Part shown: in pieces, positions 46,028 to 57,702 of the stretch
Position numbering within the stretch: position 1 is the first letter of the stretch
Layout: the number at the start of each line of letters is the position of its first letter
Source of the DNA: Paramicrobacterium humi
GTDB taxonomy: Bacteria > Actinomycetota > Actinomycetes > Actinomycetales > Microbacteriaceae
Reading direction: 5' to 3'
DNA: 64,000 bases
Assembly (NCBI RefSeq): GCF_900105715.1
Contig: NZ_FNRY01000001.1
Span: 2,790,001-2,854,000 of the forward strand
Notes under the pieces: model-generated
The model's input: the letters and a program-made list of their open reading frames with translations, nothing else
Databases searched by the model: none
What the model was told of the DNA's origin: nothing
Translations under genes and position numbers: made by a program

Positions 46028-47347
46028 GTGAACTCCCGCCGCTCCTGGATCGTCTTCATCATCGGCGTCGCCGCGTACGTGGTGGCGATCCTGCAGCGCA
46101 GCAGCCTCGGCGTGTCCGGCGTCGTCGCCGTCGAGCGGTTCGACATCACCGCCGCCGCACTCTCCTCCCTCGCCGTCGTGCAGCTCATCGTCTACGCCGC
46201 TATGCAGATCCCGATCGGCATGCTCATCGACCGGTGGGGGCCGCGGCGGCTGCTGATCATCGGACTCATCCTCATCAGCATCGGCCAGGGCGTGCTCTCG
46301 GTCGCTCCCGACCTCACCATCGCGGTTCTCGGCCGCGTCTTCGTCGGCGTGGGCGACGCGGGCATCTTCGTCTCCGTTCTGCGGCTCGTGAACTCCTGGT
46401 TCTCCGGCCGGGCCGTCCCTCAGCTGTCGCAGTGGACGGGCAACATCGGCCAGCTCGGACAAGTGCTCTCGGCCGTGCCGTTCGCGTGGGTGCTCAACCA
46501 CTTCGGCTGGGAGCCCGCCTACGTCGCCGCCGCAGCGCTCGGCGTGCTCATGCTGATCGGCGTGCTCATCTTCGTGTCCGACCGACCCCACGACGTGAAC
46601 GCGGAGCCGCTCACGGCGACGTGGGGCGAATCGCTCGACGTACTCATCGACGCCCTCAAGCGCCCCGGCACCCGGCTCGGATTCTGGGCGCACTTCATCA
46701 CCCAGTCGAGCGGGACCGTGTTCTCCCTGCTGTGGGGCTACCCGTTCATGGTCTACGCACTGCACATTCCCGAGTCGACGGCGGCCGCCTACCTGCTCAT
46801 CGTCGTCGCGGCCGGCGTCGTCGTCGGGCCCGTGCTCGGCGTGCTCACGGCGCGGTACCCGCTGCGGCGCAGCAACCTCGTGCTCGGCATCGTCTGCGTC
46901 ATGGCCATCGCATGGACGGCGCTGCTCGCCTGGCCCGGCACGCCGCCGACGTGGCTGCTCATCGTGCTGCTCGTCGCCATCGGCATCGGCGGCCCCGGCT
47001 CCCTCATCGGCTTCGACTTCGCTCGCACGTTCAACCGCAACCGGGCGCTGGGCTCCGCGAACGGCGTCGTCAACGTCGGCGGCTTCCTCGCGAGCTTCGT
47101 CATGATGTTCCTCATCGGCCTGATCCTCGACCTGCTCGGGCACTCCGCCGCCGACCCCGCCGCTGTCTACACGCTGTCCTCGTTCAAGATCGCGTTCCTC
47201 GTGCAGTACGTCGTCGTCGGCTTCGGCGTGGTCATGCTGTTCCTCGCGCGGCGCTCCACACGGACGCGGCTCGCCGAGGACGAGGGAATAGAAGTGGCCC
47301 CTCTGTGGGTTTCACTTGCCAGGTGGGTGCGCCGCTCGCGCGACTGA
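46028..47347 (+). CDS. MFS transporter
   Basis: A 439-residue carrier with twelve hydrophobic helices. The loop 2-3 signature GMLIDRWGPRRLLIIGLILISIGQGV marks the Major Facilitator Superfamily. No binding residues allow a substrate to be named; the anion/nitrate and sugar-phosphate-like branches are possible. A single gene 17 nt after PAC2 but with its own promoter-like element. Confidence 0.93.
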   Translation: MNSRRSWIVFIIGVAAYVVAILQRSSLGVSGVVAVERFDITAAALSSLAVVQLIVYAAMQIPIGMLIDRWGPRRLLIIGLILISIGQGVLSVAPDLTIAVLGRVFVGVGDAGIFVSVLRLVNSWFSGRAVPQLSQWTGNIGQLGQVLSAVPFAWVLNHFGWEPAYVAAAALGVLMLIGVLIFVSDRPHDVNAEPLTATWGESLDVLIDALKRPGTRLGFWAHFITQSSGTVFSLLWGYPFMVYALHIPESTAAAYLLIVVAAGVVVGPVLGVLTARYPLRRSNLVLGIVCVMAIAWTALLAWPGTPPTWLLIVLLVAIGIGGPGSLIGFDFARTFNRNRALGSANGVVNVGGFLASFVMMFLIGLILDLLGHSAADPAAVYTLSSFKIAFLVQYVVVGFGVVMLFLARRSTRTRLAEDEGIEVAPLWVSLARWVRRSRD

Positions 47348-47391
47348 ACGCGCGGCCGACAGGGGGTGTCAGGAGCTCGCGCAATCCATGA

Positions 47392-47397
47392 CATAAT
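47392..47397 (+). promoter_or_regulatory. candidate -10 element CATAAT upstream of rpoD
   Basis: CATAAT lies 157 nt before the rpoD ATG in a 206-nt gap. A separate TTGACA occurs at 47452-47457, but no convincing -10 stands 17 nt after it. The gap also repeats CGCGAGAGCGGC at 47431 and 47506. Confidence 0.35.
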
Positions 47398-47553
47398 GAT
47401 GCAGTGGACCCATTGTGTCCTCGGCATGATCGCGAGAGCGGCATCCGGGACTTGACATGGGTCTTAGTACTGTCCGAAAACGATCAGAGTCGGTTACACG
47501 AGCCGCGAGAGCGGCCGACATCGACGGCCAGCACGGACTGAAGGGGTGCTCGC

Positions 47554-48816
<1,263 letters not shown>

Positions 48817-48859
48817 GCCGCTCGCGACGAGCACCGAACGACGGAAGGCATACGACAGC

Positions 48860-49561
48860 ATGGCCGTAGAGGCGAATGAGGGAAAGTCGCTCGAGACGAC
48901 GATCGACGGCGTCGCATACCTGCGCATCCCGATAAAGACGAAGCTCGTCGGCCCCGATGACGACATCGTCGACGTCGTGACGACGTTCGCGCGCGATGTC
49001 GTCGAGGACGGCGACATCGTGTTCGTCACCGAGAAGATCGTGGCGATCACGCAGGGACGCGCATACCCGGTCTCCGAGATCCACCCGCGGAAGCTCGCGA
49101 CGTTCCTCTCGAAGTACGTGACGAAGACCTCGTACGGCATCGGCCTCGGCATGCCCGAGACCATGGAGATGGCGCTGCGCGAGTGCGGCACGCCCCGCAT
49201 AGTGTTCGCGGCCGCCGTGTCTGTCGTCTCGAAGCTGTTCGGGCGCTCCGGCGACTTCTACCGCATCGCGGGGGAGAAGGCTCGCGCTATCGACGGTCCC
49301 ACTCGGCACACGATTCCGCCCTACAACTCGCAGGTCGTGCTCGGTCCCGAACGCCCCGACGAGGTCGCCGCGCAGCTCAAGGCGGCCCTCGGCGGCAAGG
49401 CCGACGTCCTCATCGTGGACATCAACGACCTCGGCGGGAACATTCTCGGTACGACGCTCGGGCACGAGTCGGACGAGCGCATGGTGCGCGTCCTCAAGGA
49501 CAACCCGCTCGGGCAGCAGCACCAGAGCACGCCGATCGGCATCATCCGCCGCACCAACTAG
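48860..49561 (+). CDS. CofE-like ligase (coenzyme F420-0:L-glutamate ligase family)
   Basis: A 233-residue protein of the CofE fold, identified by YLRIPIKTKLVGPDDDIVDVV, GDIVFVTEKIVAITQGRAYPVSEIHPRKLA and the metal-binding LIVDINDLGGNILG. CofE adds gamma-linked glutamates to F420; this homolog stands without any other F420 gene in the window and may act on a different carboxylate. It lies 43 nt after rpoD, in front of an ATP-grasp gene and a racemase pair. The true substrate is unknown. Confidence 0.82.
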   Translation: MAVEANEGKSLETTIDGVAYLRIPIKTKLVGPDDDIVDVVTTFARDVVEDGDIVFVTEKIVAITQGRAYPVSEIHPRKLATFLSKYVTKTSYGIGLGMPETMEMALRECGTPRIVFAAAVSVVSKLFGRSGDFYRIAGEKARAIDGPTRHTIPPYNSQVVLGPERPDEVAAQLKAALGGKADVLIVDINDLGGNILGTTLGHESDERMVRVLKDNPLGQQHQSTPIGIIRRTN

Positions 49562-49571
49562 CTGCAACGAG

Positions 49572-49612
49572 AAAAGGCTCGGGTCGTCCGTGTGGACGGC
49601 CCGAGCCTTTCT
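49572..49612 (+). terminator. bidirectional terminator after the CofE-like gene
   Basis: AAAGGCTCGGG (49573-49583) pairs with CCCGAGCCTTT (49600-49610), with an inner GTCC/GGAC stem. The T run reads in both directions between convergent genes. Confidence 0.9.
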
Positions 49613-49623
49613 CAAGCGGGGGG

Positions 49624-50643
49624 TCAGAAGCCGATGATCTCCTGGAAGCGGGGCCGCGAGCCGGTGCGGATGCCCGTGACGCTCGGCTTGTTCTCGTACA
49701 CGCCGACCGCCCAGTTTCCCTCGACGAGGACCGGTCCGTCCTCGCCCATGACGATGTCCCATCCGACGTAGCGCACCTCGGGAACGACGCGTGCGACCTG
49801 GTCGATGAACGGGTGAACGGTCTCCATGAGCGGCAGCTGGAAGTCGGGGATCGACACACCGGATTCCGGGTGGGTGGCGTGCACGCTGCCGTGCGAGTCG
49901 TAGCCCCGGCCCATCGAGTGCCCGTTGAGGTCGAGCATCGTGTAGAAGCCGCCGAAGGTCTGCTGGTCGCTTGCTTGGCCGCGCCCGAACTTCTGCGCCA
50001 TCGACAGGATGTGCGTCGTCTCGCCGTCGAAGAACGTCGTCACGCGCGTCGTGTTCGCGGTGCCGGGGCAGACCTCGGCCAGCACGGGGTGCTGCTGGAT
50101 GTACTCCTCGATCAGGGTCTGGCCCTGCGCGAGAAGCCGGTCGCGGAAGGCTCCCCAGTCGGTGATCTCGCTCGCGATGTGGCGGTGCACGCCGTGCCCG
50201 GAGTTGCTGAACGGAACCTTGCCCATGACGGTGCCGGCGCTCTCGATGAACTCGCGCAGCTCGTCGACCGAGGCCGTTCGCACGTCGAGCCACCGGCGCT
50301 TGAGGAACGGGTCGAACACCTTGTTGAACTCGATCTTGTCCTGGAACGTTCCCCGGTGCTCCCTGGCGTCGTACTCCATGGCGATGTGGTTGGAGATGGA
50401 GTGCGTCATGAACGTCTCGCGCTCGGCGCGGGACAGGATCGCGAAGTCCCAGTCCACGTAGTCCTGGAATGCCGTGTTCCGGAAGACGGCCGACCACAGC
50501 ATGTCGACCACGACGACCGGAACCGGCTTGTGATGCTGGGCGGAAACTTCCTTCGCCCGTTCGATGACGGAGGCGGCGTCGAAACGGCGGACTCTGTTTC
50601 GCAGGTACTCGAGGCGAATCTTGAGGCGGTTGCCGTTCGGCAT
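49624..50643 (-). CDS. ATP-grasp protein, sugar-transfer-associated type
   Basis: A 339-residue protein with the ATP-grasp fold: EFNKVFDPFLKRRWLDVR in the N-domain, GKVPFSNSGHGVHRHIAS near the ATP loop, TLIEEYIQQHPVL with the conserved Glu, and DIVMGEDGPVLVEGNWAVGVYEN with the metal-binding Glu/Asn. This resembles the ATPgrasp_ST (hexapeptide-like, sugar-transfer) family that forms amide bonds. It is divergent from the alanine racemase-like pair, has a perfect TATAAT at 50690-50685, and GGAGAG before the ATG. The substrate is unknown. Confidence 0.8.
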   Translation of the reverse strand: MPNGNRLKIRLEYLRNRVRRFDAASVIERAKEVSAQHHKPVPVVVVDMLWSAVFRNTAFQDYVDWDFAILSRAERETFMTHSISNHIAMEYDAREHRGTFQDKIEFNKVFDPFLKRRWLDVRTASVDELREFIESAGTVMGKVPFSNSGHGVHRHIASEITDWGAFRDRLLAQGQTLIEEYIQQHPVLAEVCPGTANTTRVTTFFDGETTHILSMAQKFGRGQASDQQTFGGFYTMLDLNGHSMGRGYDSHGSVHATHPESGVSIPDFQLPLMETVHPFIDQVARVVPEVRYVGWDIVMGEDGPVLVEGNWAVGVYENKPSVTGIRTGSRPRFQEIIGF

Positions 50644-50684
50644 AGTCTTGGGCTCTCCGATCTAGGTCGTGGCGTAAGCACCCA

Positions 50685-50690
50685 ATTATA
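50685..50690 (-). promoter_or_regulatory. consensus TATAAT -10 of the ATP-grasp gene
   Basis: The only perfect TATAAT I noticed at a promoter position in the window. Transcription would start near 50678, ~35 nt before the gene. No good -35 was found. Confidence 0.6.
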
Positions 50691-50744
50691 CGGAGGACCT
50701 TCCTTGGCATGGTCTGTCAGCGACGGTGCGCCGGCCGGCCCGAT

Positions 50745-50750
50745 TAGACT
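50745..50750 (+). promoter_or_regulatory. -10 element TAGACT of the racemase pair
   Basis: TAGACT gives a start near 50757 and a 35-nt leader holding AGAGGAG before GTG 50792. It is 55 nt from the divergent ATP-grasp promoter. Confidence 0.45.
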
Positions 50751-50791
50751 TGATTCGACGTGCAGGCAGCCCAGCAGAGGAGTTCGGTCCG

Positions 50792-51328
50792 GTGACGACA
50801 GACAGCTCCGCCGCCGGCATCCGTCTTCTCCATCTCTCCGCCGCGCAGAACGAACGGCTGCGACGGGCGTGCGCGGGAGACGCTGAGGCCGCGGCCTCGT
50901 TCGACACCGAGCTCGTGCGCGAGCCGGTTCGGCTTCTCGTCGAGGTGATCTCGACAAAGTCCGTGCCCGCAGGCTCCGGCGTGTCGTACGGGCACACCTA
51001 CGTGACGACGACGGAGACCGTGCTCGCCCGCGTCGCGATCGGGTACGGGCATGGTCTTCCGCGGAAGGCCGGGAATCGCGCGTCCGTGACGTGGCGGGCG
51101 ACCGGGCAGATGCCGGTGCGGCTGCCGATCGTCGGCCGCGTCGCAATGGACGAGTTCGTCGTCGACGTCGGCTCGACGCCGGTCGCCGCCGGTGACCGGG
51201 TCGTCGTCTTCGGCGACGCCGCGAACGGCGAGATCCCGCTCGAGCAGTGGGCGGCCAGCATCGGTGAACCGCCGGTAGCCGTCGCCGCATGCTTCGACGC
51301 GCGCACTCGGCGGGTGATCAGCGCATGA
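50792..51328 (+). CDS. stand-alone alanine racemase C-terminal domain protein
   Basis: A 178-residue protein made of a ~45-residue helical start and an alanine racemase beta-domain. It keeps the residues this domain gives to the partner active site: Y85 in AIGYGHGLPR and M119-D120 in PIVGRVAMDEFVVDVG. It also has the loop GSGVSYGHTY. The TIM barrel and PLP lysine are absent. GTG 50792 has AGAGGAG upstream. The stop overlaps the ATG of the complete racemase-like gene by 4 nt, so the two products are made together and probably associate. It could alternatively be a relic, but coding quality and key residues are intact. Confidence 0.85.
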   Translation: MTTDSSAAGIRLLHLSAAQNERLRRACAGDAEAAASFDTELVREPVRLLVEVISTKSVPAGSGVSYGHTYVTTTETVLARVAIGYGHGLPRKAGNRASVTWRATGQMPVRLPIVGRVAMDEFVVDVGSTPVAAGDRVVVFGDAANGEIPLEQWAASIGEPPVAVAACFDARTRRVISA

Positions 51329-52395
51329 GCGAGTCCGCCGTGCTTCACGCCCGAGTCTCCCGCTCGGCGCTCGTCGACAACGCCCGTCTCGTCGCCGACC
51401 GAGTCAGCCCCGCCGCCCTCGCGGTCGTCGTGAAGGATGACGCCTACGCGCACGGACTCGAGGAAGTGGTGGGCACCCTCCGTGCCGCCGGCGTCGATCG
51501 CTTCGGCGCGCTCGATCTCGCGACGGCCCTGCGTGTGCGGCGCCTTGCCCCGGCGGAGATGATCTTCACGTGGGTGTTCGGCGAGAACGATGATCTGCGG
51601 GCGGCGATCGACGCCGAGCTCGACCTGGGCGTCTCGTACCCGGCGATCCTCGAGCGGGTGGCTGAGGCGGCCTCGGCGCTCGGCCGGCCCGCGCGCGTGC
51701 ACCTCAAGATCGATACAGGACTGCACCGTGCCGGCGTTCCGCCGCGCGAGTGGCCCGCCTTCGTCGAGCGTGCCGCGATTCTCGCCGGCCAGGGTCTCAT
51801 CGACGTGGTCGGCGTGTGGACGCACATTTCGGAGGCGTCATGGGATGCCGACTCGGCATCCATCCATCGCTTCCATGCGGCGATCGCCGCGCTCGAGGCG
51901 GCCGGGCTCACCCCCTCCGTCCGCCACCTCGCGGCAAGCGCGGCGTCCTTCGAGCGGGCGGATGCGCGATTCGACATGGTGCGCGTGGGCGCGTTCGTCT
52001 ACGGGATAGCCCCTGGTGACGGGATCGGTCCGGCGCAGCTCGGCCTGCGCCCGGCGCTCCGGCTCACGACGACCGTCTCATCCGTCGATAACCGGAACGG
52101 TGCGCGCGTCGCGATGATCCCCGTCGGCGGCGTTCACGGTCTCTACACGGACGCGGCGGGCGCCGTCGACGTGACCATCTCGGGCCGGCGCCACCGCGTA
52201 CGCGCGGTCGGCAGCACGCGGTCCGAGATCGACGTCACGGGCACAGGGATCGTCGCGGGGGATGAGGTCGTGCTCTTCGGCGACGGCAGCTCGGGCGAAG
52301 CTGTGCTTCAGGAGTGGGCGGACGCGATGGGCACGATCGGCGAAGAACTCGTCATCCGACTGGCCGCGCGTGCTGAGCACGCCTACGTCGATTGA
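51325..52395 (+). CDS. alr: alanine racemase-like PLP enzyme with degenerate C-terminal domain
   Basis: A 356-residue fold-III PLP protein. The barrel keeps K37 (VVVKDDAYAHG), R135 (DTGLHRAG), H167 (VWTHISEA) and R220 (FDMVRVGAFVYG). The usual Asn in HLANSAA is Ala204. In the C-domain the catalytic Tyr of GYADG is replaced (PVGGVHG, G269) and the MD pair reads S300-E301. The missing residues are present in the coupled upstream protein, so a mixed complex could form a full site. Substrate may differ from alanine. Confidence 0.85.
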   Translation: MSESAVLHARVSRSALVDNARLVADRVSPAALAVVVKDDAYAHGLEEVVGTLRAAGVDRFGALDLATALRVRRLAPAEMIFTWVFGENDDLRAAIDAELDLGVSYPAILERVAEAASALGRPARVHLKIDTGLHRAGVPPREWPAFVERAAILAGQGLIDVVGVWTHISEASWDADSASIHRFHAAIAALEAAGLTPSVRHLAASAASFERADARFDMVRVGAFVYGIAPGDGIGPAQLGLRPALRLTTTVSSVDNRNGARVAMIPVGGVHGLYTDAAGAVDVTISGRRHRVRAVGSTRSEIDVTGTGIVAGDEVVLFGDGSSGEAVLQEWADAMGTIGEELVIRLAARAEHAYVD

Positions 52396-52410
52396 GGTCT
52401 TAACGCAGAA

Positions 52411-52437
52411 ACGGGAGGTGCCGCGGCATCCTCCCGT
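52411..52437 (+). terminator. hairpin between alr and the DUF7455 gene
   Basis: ACGGGAGG pairs with CCTCCCGT, and the loop TGCCGCGGCA is itself self-complementary. Serves both convergent genes. Confidence 0.75.
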
Positions 52438-52450
52438 CCCCTGATCGGCG

Positions 52451-52675
52451 CTACGCGCGCGACTCCTCGAGCAGCCGAGCCGACTCGTCGTGCCAGCTCT
52501 GAGCGACGGCCTGAAGCTTCTCTTCGTACTTCTTGCCGTGGTGCGCGCAGAACAGCAGTTCGCCGTTGTTCACGACGGCGCGGATGTAGGCTTGCGCTCC
52601 GCAGCTGTCACAACGATCTGCTGCGGTCAGCTGGGGCTGAACGGCGTCGACGGTCTCGGTACCAATGTGCGACAT
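52451..52675 (-). CDS. DUF7455 small zinc-binding protein
   Basis: A 74-residue protein with the zinc-type motif RCDSCGAQAYIRAVV and FCAHHGKKYEEKL. It is a conserved neighbour of topoisomerase genes in Actinobacteria. AGGAGGAG precedes the ATG. It is likely a single-domain zinc protein; role unknown. Confidence 0.85.
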   Translation of the reverse strand: MSHIGTETVDAVQPQLTAADRCDSCGAQAYIRAVVNNGELLFCAHHGKKYEEKLQAVAQSWHDESARLLEESRA

Positions 52676-52733
52676 GAGCTCCTCCTGACCTCACGGAACG
52701 CCGATTACGTTCCTCTTGTCACCATGTAACCAC

Positions 52734-52764
52734 GCCGCACATGAATACCTTCCGTGTGCGGCGG
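52734..52764. repeat. inverted repeat between DUF7455 and parE
   Basis: CGCCGCACA (52734-52742) and TGTGCGGCG (52756-52764) form a perfect 9-bp stem with a 13-nt loop in the gap between divergent promoters. It could be an operator or an early hairpin. Confidence 0.45.
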
Positions 52765-52839
52765 CGATTTCGCTGTGCGCGTATGGCCAAGCAGCGCCGG
52801 TAGCGGGTGTCGATGAACGGATGCCGCTTCGCGCCGAAC

Positions 52840-52845
52840 TACTCT
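52840..52845 (+). promoter_or_regulatory. -10 element TACTCT of parE (leaderless spacing)
   Basis: TACTCT ends 6 nt before GTG 52852, which decides the start against an upstream in-frame ATG-like start at 52807. Confidence 0.5.
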
Positions 52846-52851
52846 GGATTT

Positions 52852-54948
<2,097 letters not shown>

Positions 54949-54956
54949 CGGAACCG

Positions 54957-55108
54957 CTGGTACCGCTCCTGCGCCACCGATGAGCTCGGCGTACCAGCCT
55001 TTGCCTGAGCTCGGTTAGACGCTCTTCTCGACGCAGCGAGTTGTCGGGTCGTCCTTCCAATACCCGTGGCCCGAAATCGGTTGCTAGGAGGCGCTCGCGT
55101 AGAGCGCC
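54957..55108. repeat. hairpins in the parE-parC gap
   Basis: GCTGGTAC (54957-54964) is inverted as GTACCAGC about 27 nt on, and GGCGCTC (55090-55096) pairs with GAGCGCC (55102-55108) around GCGTA. The 227-nt gap 54949-55175 has no convincing gene. The repeats probably end convergent transcripts. Confidence 0.45.
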
Positions 55109-55175
55109 ATCGCTTCCGGCTGCTGAGGGCATGCCCGAAGTCTGAGCGCGGATCCGCCCGGGCGCTCTCGCGTCT

Positions 55176-57638
55176 CTAGATGTGGCTTCCGATCGCCGCG
55201 ACCGCGCCGTCGAGCGGTTCGCCGGACGCGTCACGCTTCGCACCCGCGGCGGGGAGGACGCGCGGGGTCCCGTCGGCGTCCACGGCGAACGCGGGGGCGG
55301 GGCCGACCCAGGCCACAGACACTCCGTCCTCGCCCTTCAGCAGACGCTGGGCCCGAACGCCGCCGGTCGCCCGGCCCTTGACCGGGAAGTCCGCGAGATA
55401 CGAGACCTTGGCCGATCCTGGGTCGGTTCCGGCGAGCATCTGCTCGTTCGTCGCGACTGTCGCCACGACGTGTCGTGACTCCGCCCCGGCGGCCGCGACG
55501 CCGAAGAACACGACGCGCGAACCCGCGCCGAGCTTGATGCCGGCCATGCCTCCCGCCGTCCGGCCTTGAGGGCGAACCGAACCGGCGGAGAAACGCAGAA
55601 GCTGAGTGTCGGAGGCGACGAAGACGAGCTCGTCGGCGTCGTCAGCGACGGCCGCGCCGACGACCGTGTCGCCGTCCTTGAGGCTGATGACCTCGAAGTC
55701 CGGCTTGTTCGGCCACGCACCCATCTGCAGTCGCTTCACCGTACCCTGCGCGGTGCCGAGCGCGAGGCTGCGCTCCTCGGCGAGCGGGACGATGGCGAGA
55801 ACGCGCTCGGAGCGATCGGCGAGGCCGAGGTAGTCGCTCATCTTCACGCCGGCGCGGAGTTGAACACTCGACGCGGGCACCGACGGCAGGTCGACGGGAG
55901 TGAACCGGATCAGCCGGCCGCGACTCGTGAGCGCGCCGAGCTCGCTTCGCGTTGTCGTGTCGAGAACGGCTTTGATCGCGTCGTGCTTGCTGCGCCGGGT
56001 GGGATGGTTTATTGACTGATCGTCGATGAGATCCACGCGGACCGCTCGACCCGTCGCGCTCACGTAGACCCGGCAGGGCGAGTCCTGAATCTCCAGCACA
56101 GGCGCGCTCTTCTTGCCCTTGCCCGATTGCGCGATGCTCGGCTTCGCCTGCGTGAGCAGGGTGCGGCGGGGCGTGCCGAAGCGATCCGCGGCTTCCTCCA
56201 ACTCGAGCGAGACCTGCGCGCGCAGCTTCGCTTCCGACGACAGCAGGTCTTCGAGCTCGGCGATCTGCTTCTTCAGTTCGTCGCGCTCGGACTCCAGCTC
56301 GATGCGCGAGAACTTCGTCAGCCGGCGCAGCCGCAGCTCGAGAATGTACTCGGCCTGCACCTGGGACAGGTCGAACACGTCCATGAGGCGGGTGCGAGCC
56401 TGCTCCGAATCGTCGCTGGATCGGATGACGTCGATGACCTCGTCGATGTCGAGGATCGCGATGAGCAGTCCCTCGACGAGGTGCAGGCGCTCTTGCCGAC
56501 GAGCGAGCCGGAACCGGGACCGGCGGGTGACGACGCTGATCCTGTGGTCGACATAGACCTGCAGCAGCTCCTTCAGGCCCAAGGTGCGCGGCCCGCCGTC
56601 GACGAGGGCGACGTTGTTGATGCTGAAGGAGTCCTCGAGCGGCGTGAACCGGTAGAGCGTCTCGAGCACGGCCTCGGGGCTGAACCCCGTCTTGAGCCCG
56701 ATGACGAGCCGCAGCCCGTTCGCGCGGTCGGTGAGGTCGGTGACGTCGGAGATGCCGCTGAGCTTCTTCGACTGCACGCCGTCCTTGATCTTCTCGATCA
56801 CCTTCTCCGGTCCGACGCCGTAGGGCAGCTCGGTGACCACGAGTCCGGTCTTGCGGGCGGTGATGTTCTCGATTGACACGCGAGCGCGCGTCTTGAACGC
56901 ACCGCGGCCCGTCGCGTATGCGTCCTTGATGCCCTCGAGGCCGACGATCGTGCCGCCGGAGGGCAGGTCCGGACCTGGCACGAAGGCCATCAGGTCGTCG
57001 AGGGTCGCGTCGGGGTTGTCGATCAGGTGCCGTGCTGCACCGACGACCTCGATGAGGTTGTGCGGCGCCATGTTCGTCGCCATGCCGACGGCGATCCCGG
57101 AGGCACCGTTGACGAGCAGGTTGGGGAAGGCGGCGGGCAGCACGGCCGGCTGCTGGAACTGGTTGTCGTAGTTCGGCACGAAGTCGACGACGTCCTCGTC
57201 GAGGTCTTCTGCGAGGGCGAGGGCCGCCGCGTGCAGCCGCGCCTCGGTGTAGCGCGGTGCCGCGGGGCCGTCGTCGAGTGAGCCGAAGTTGCCGTGCCCG
57301 TCGACGAGCGGCAGTCGCATCGTCCAGCTCTGCGCGAGCCGCACGAGGGCGTCGTAGATGGCGCTGTCGCCGTGCGGGTGCAGCTTTCCCATCACCTCGC
57401 CGACGACGCGCGCCGACTTCACGTGCCCCTTGTCGGGGCGCAGGCCCATTTGCGCCATCTGGTAGATGATGCGGCGCTGAACCGGCTTGAGCCCGTCGCG
57501 AGCGTCGGGCAGCGCCCGCGAGTAGATGACGGAATACGCGTATTCGAGGAAGGATCCCTGCATCTCTGTCGAAACGTCGACGTCTTCGATGCGCTCGGCG
57601 ATCTGTTCGGGCGGCGTGGTGTCTTTCGAGCGGGCCAT
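55176..57638 (-). CDS. parC: type IIA topoisomerase subunit A (ParC)
   Basis: An 820-residue DNA-cleaving subunit. The catalytic Y130 is in [10 protein letters not shown]. The quinolone region [17 protein letters not shown] keeps S92 and D96. The central coiled coil ([25 protein letters not shown]) and the C-terminal beta-pinwheel (~residue 500 to end, with repeated D-x-x-V-x-x-G-type blades) follow. No GyrA-box is obvious, consistent with topoisomerase IV. Convergent with parE. Substrate preference (decatenation) is inferred. Confidence 0.93.
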   Translation of the reverse strand: MARSKDTTPPEQIAERIEDVDVSTEMQGSFLEYAYSVIYSRALPDARDGLKPVQRRIIYQMAQMGLRPDKGHVKSARVVGEVMGKLHPHGDSAIYDALVRLAQSWTMRLPLVDGHGNFGSLDDGPAAPRYTEARLHAAALALAEDLDEDVVDFVPNYDNQFQQPAVLPAAFPNLLVNGASGIAVGMATNMAPHNLIEVVGAARHLIDNPDATLDDLMAFVPGPDLPSGGTIVGLEGIKDAYATGRGAFKTRARVSIENITARKTGLVVTELPYGVGPEKVIEKIKDGVQSKKLSGISDVTDLTDRANGLRLVIGLKTGFSPEAVLETLYRFTPLEDSFSINNVALVDGGPRTLGLKELLQVYVDHRISVVTRRSRFRLARRQERLHLVEGLLIAILDIDEVIDVIRSSDDSEQARTRLMDVFDLSQVQAEYILELRLRRLTKFSRIELESERDELKKQIAELEDLLSSEAKLRAQVSLELEEAADRFGTPRRTLLTQAKPSIAQSGKGKKSAPVLEIQDSPCRVYVSATGRAVRVDLIDDQSINHPTRRSKHDAIKAVLDTTTRSELGALTSRGRLIRFTPVDLPSVPASSVQLRAGVKMSDYLGLADRSERVLAIVPLAEERSLALGTAQGTVKRLQMGAWPNKPDFEVISLKDGDTVVGAAVADDADELVFVASDTQLLRFSAGSVRPQGRTAGGMAGIKLGAGSRVVFFGVAAAGAESRHVVATVATNEQMLAGTDPGSAKVSYLADFPVKGRATGGVRAQRLLKGEDGVSVAWVGPAPAFAVDADGTPRVLPAAGAKRDASGEPLDGAVAAIGSHI

Positions 57639-57702
57639 TCGGTGTTTACGGGTGTCTCTCTGCGCAGGGGAAGGCGCGGCCGGTTATGGGAGACTGGCCA
57701 CG

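Noticed and set aside
47452-47457. TTGACA as -35 of rpoD
   Set aside because: No acceptable -10 at 16-18 nt; kept only as a note.
50792-51328. Reading the stand-alone racemase C-domain as a frameshifted half of alr
   Set aside because: Order is C-domain first and the next gene already has barrel plus C-domain, so a simple frameshift cannot explain it.
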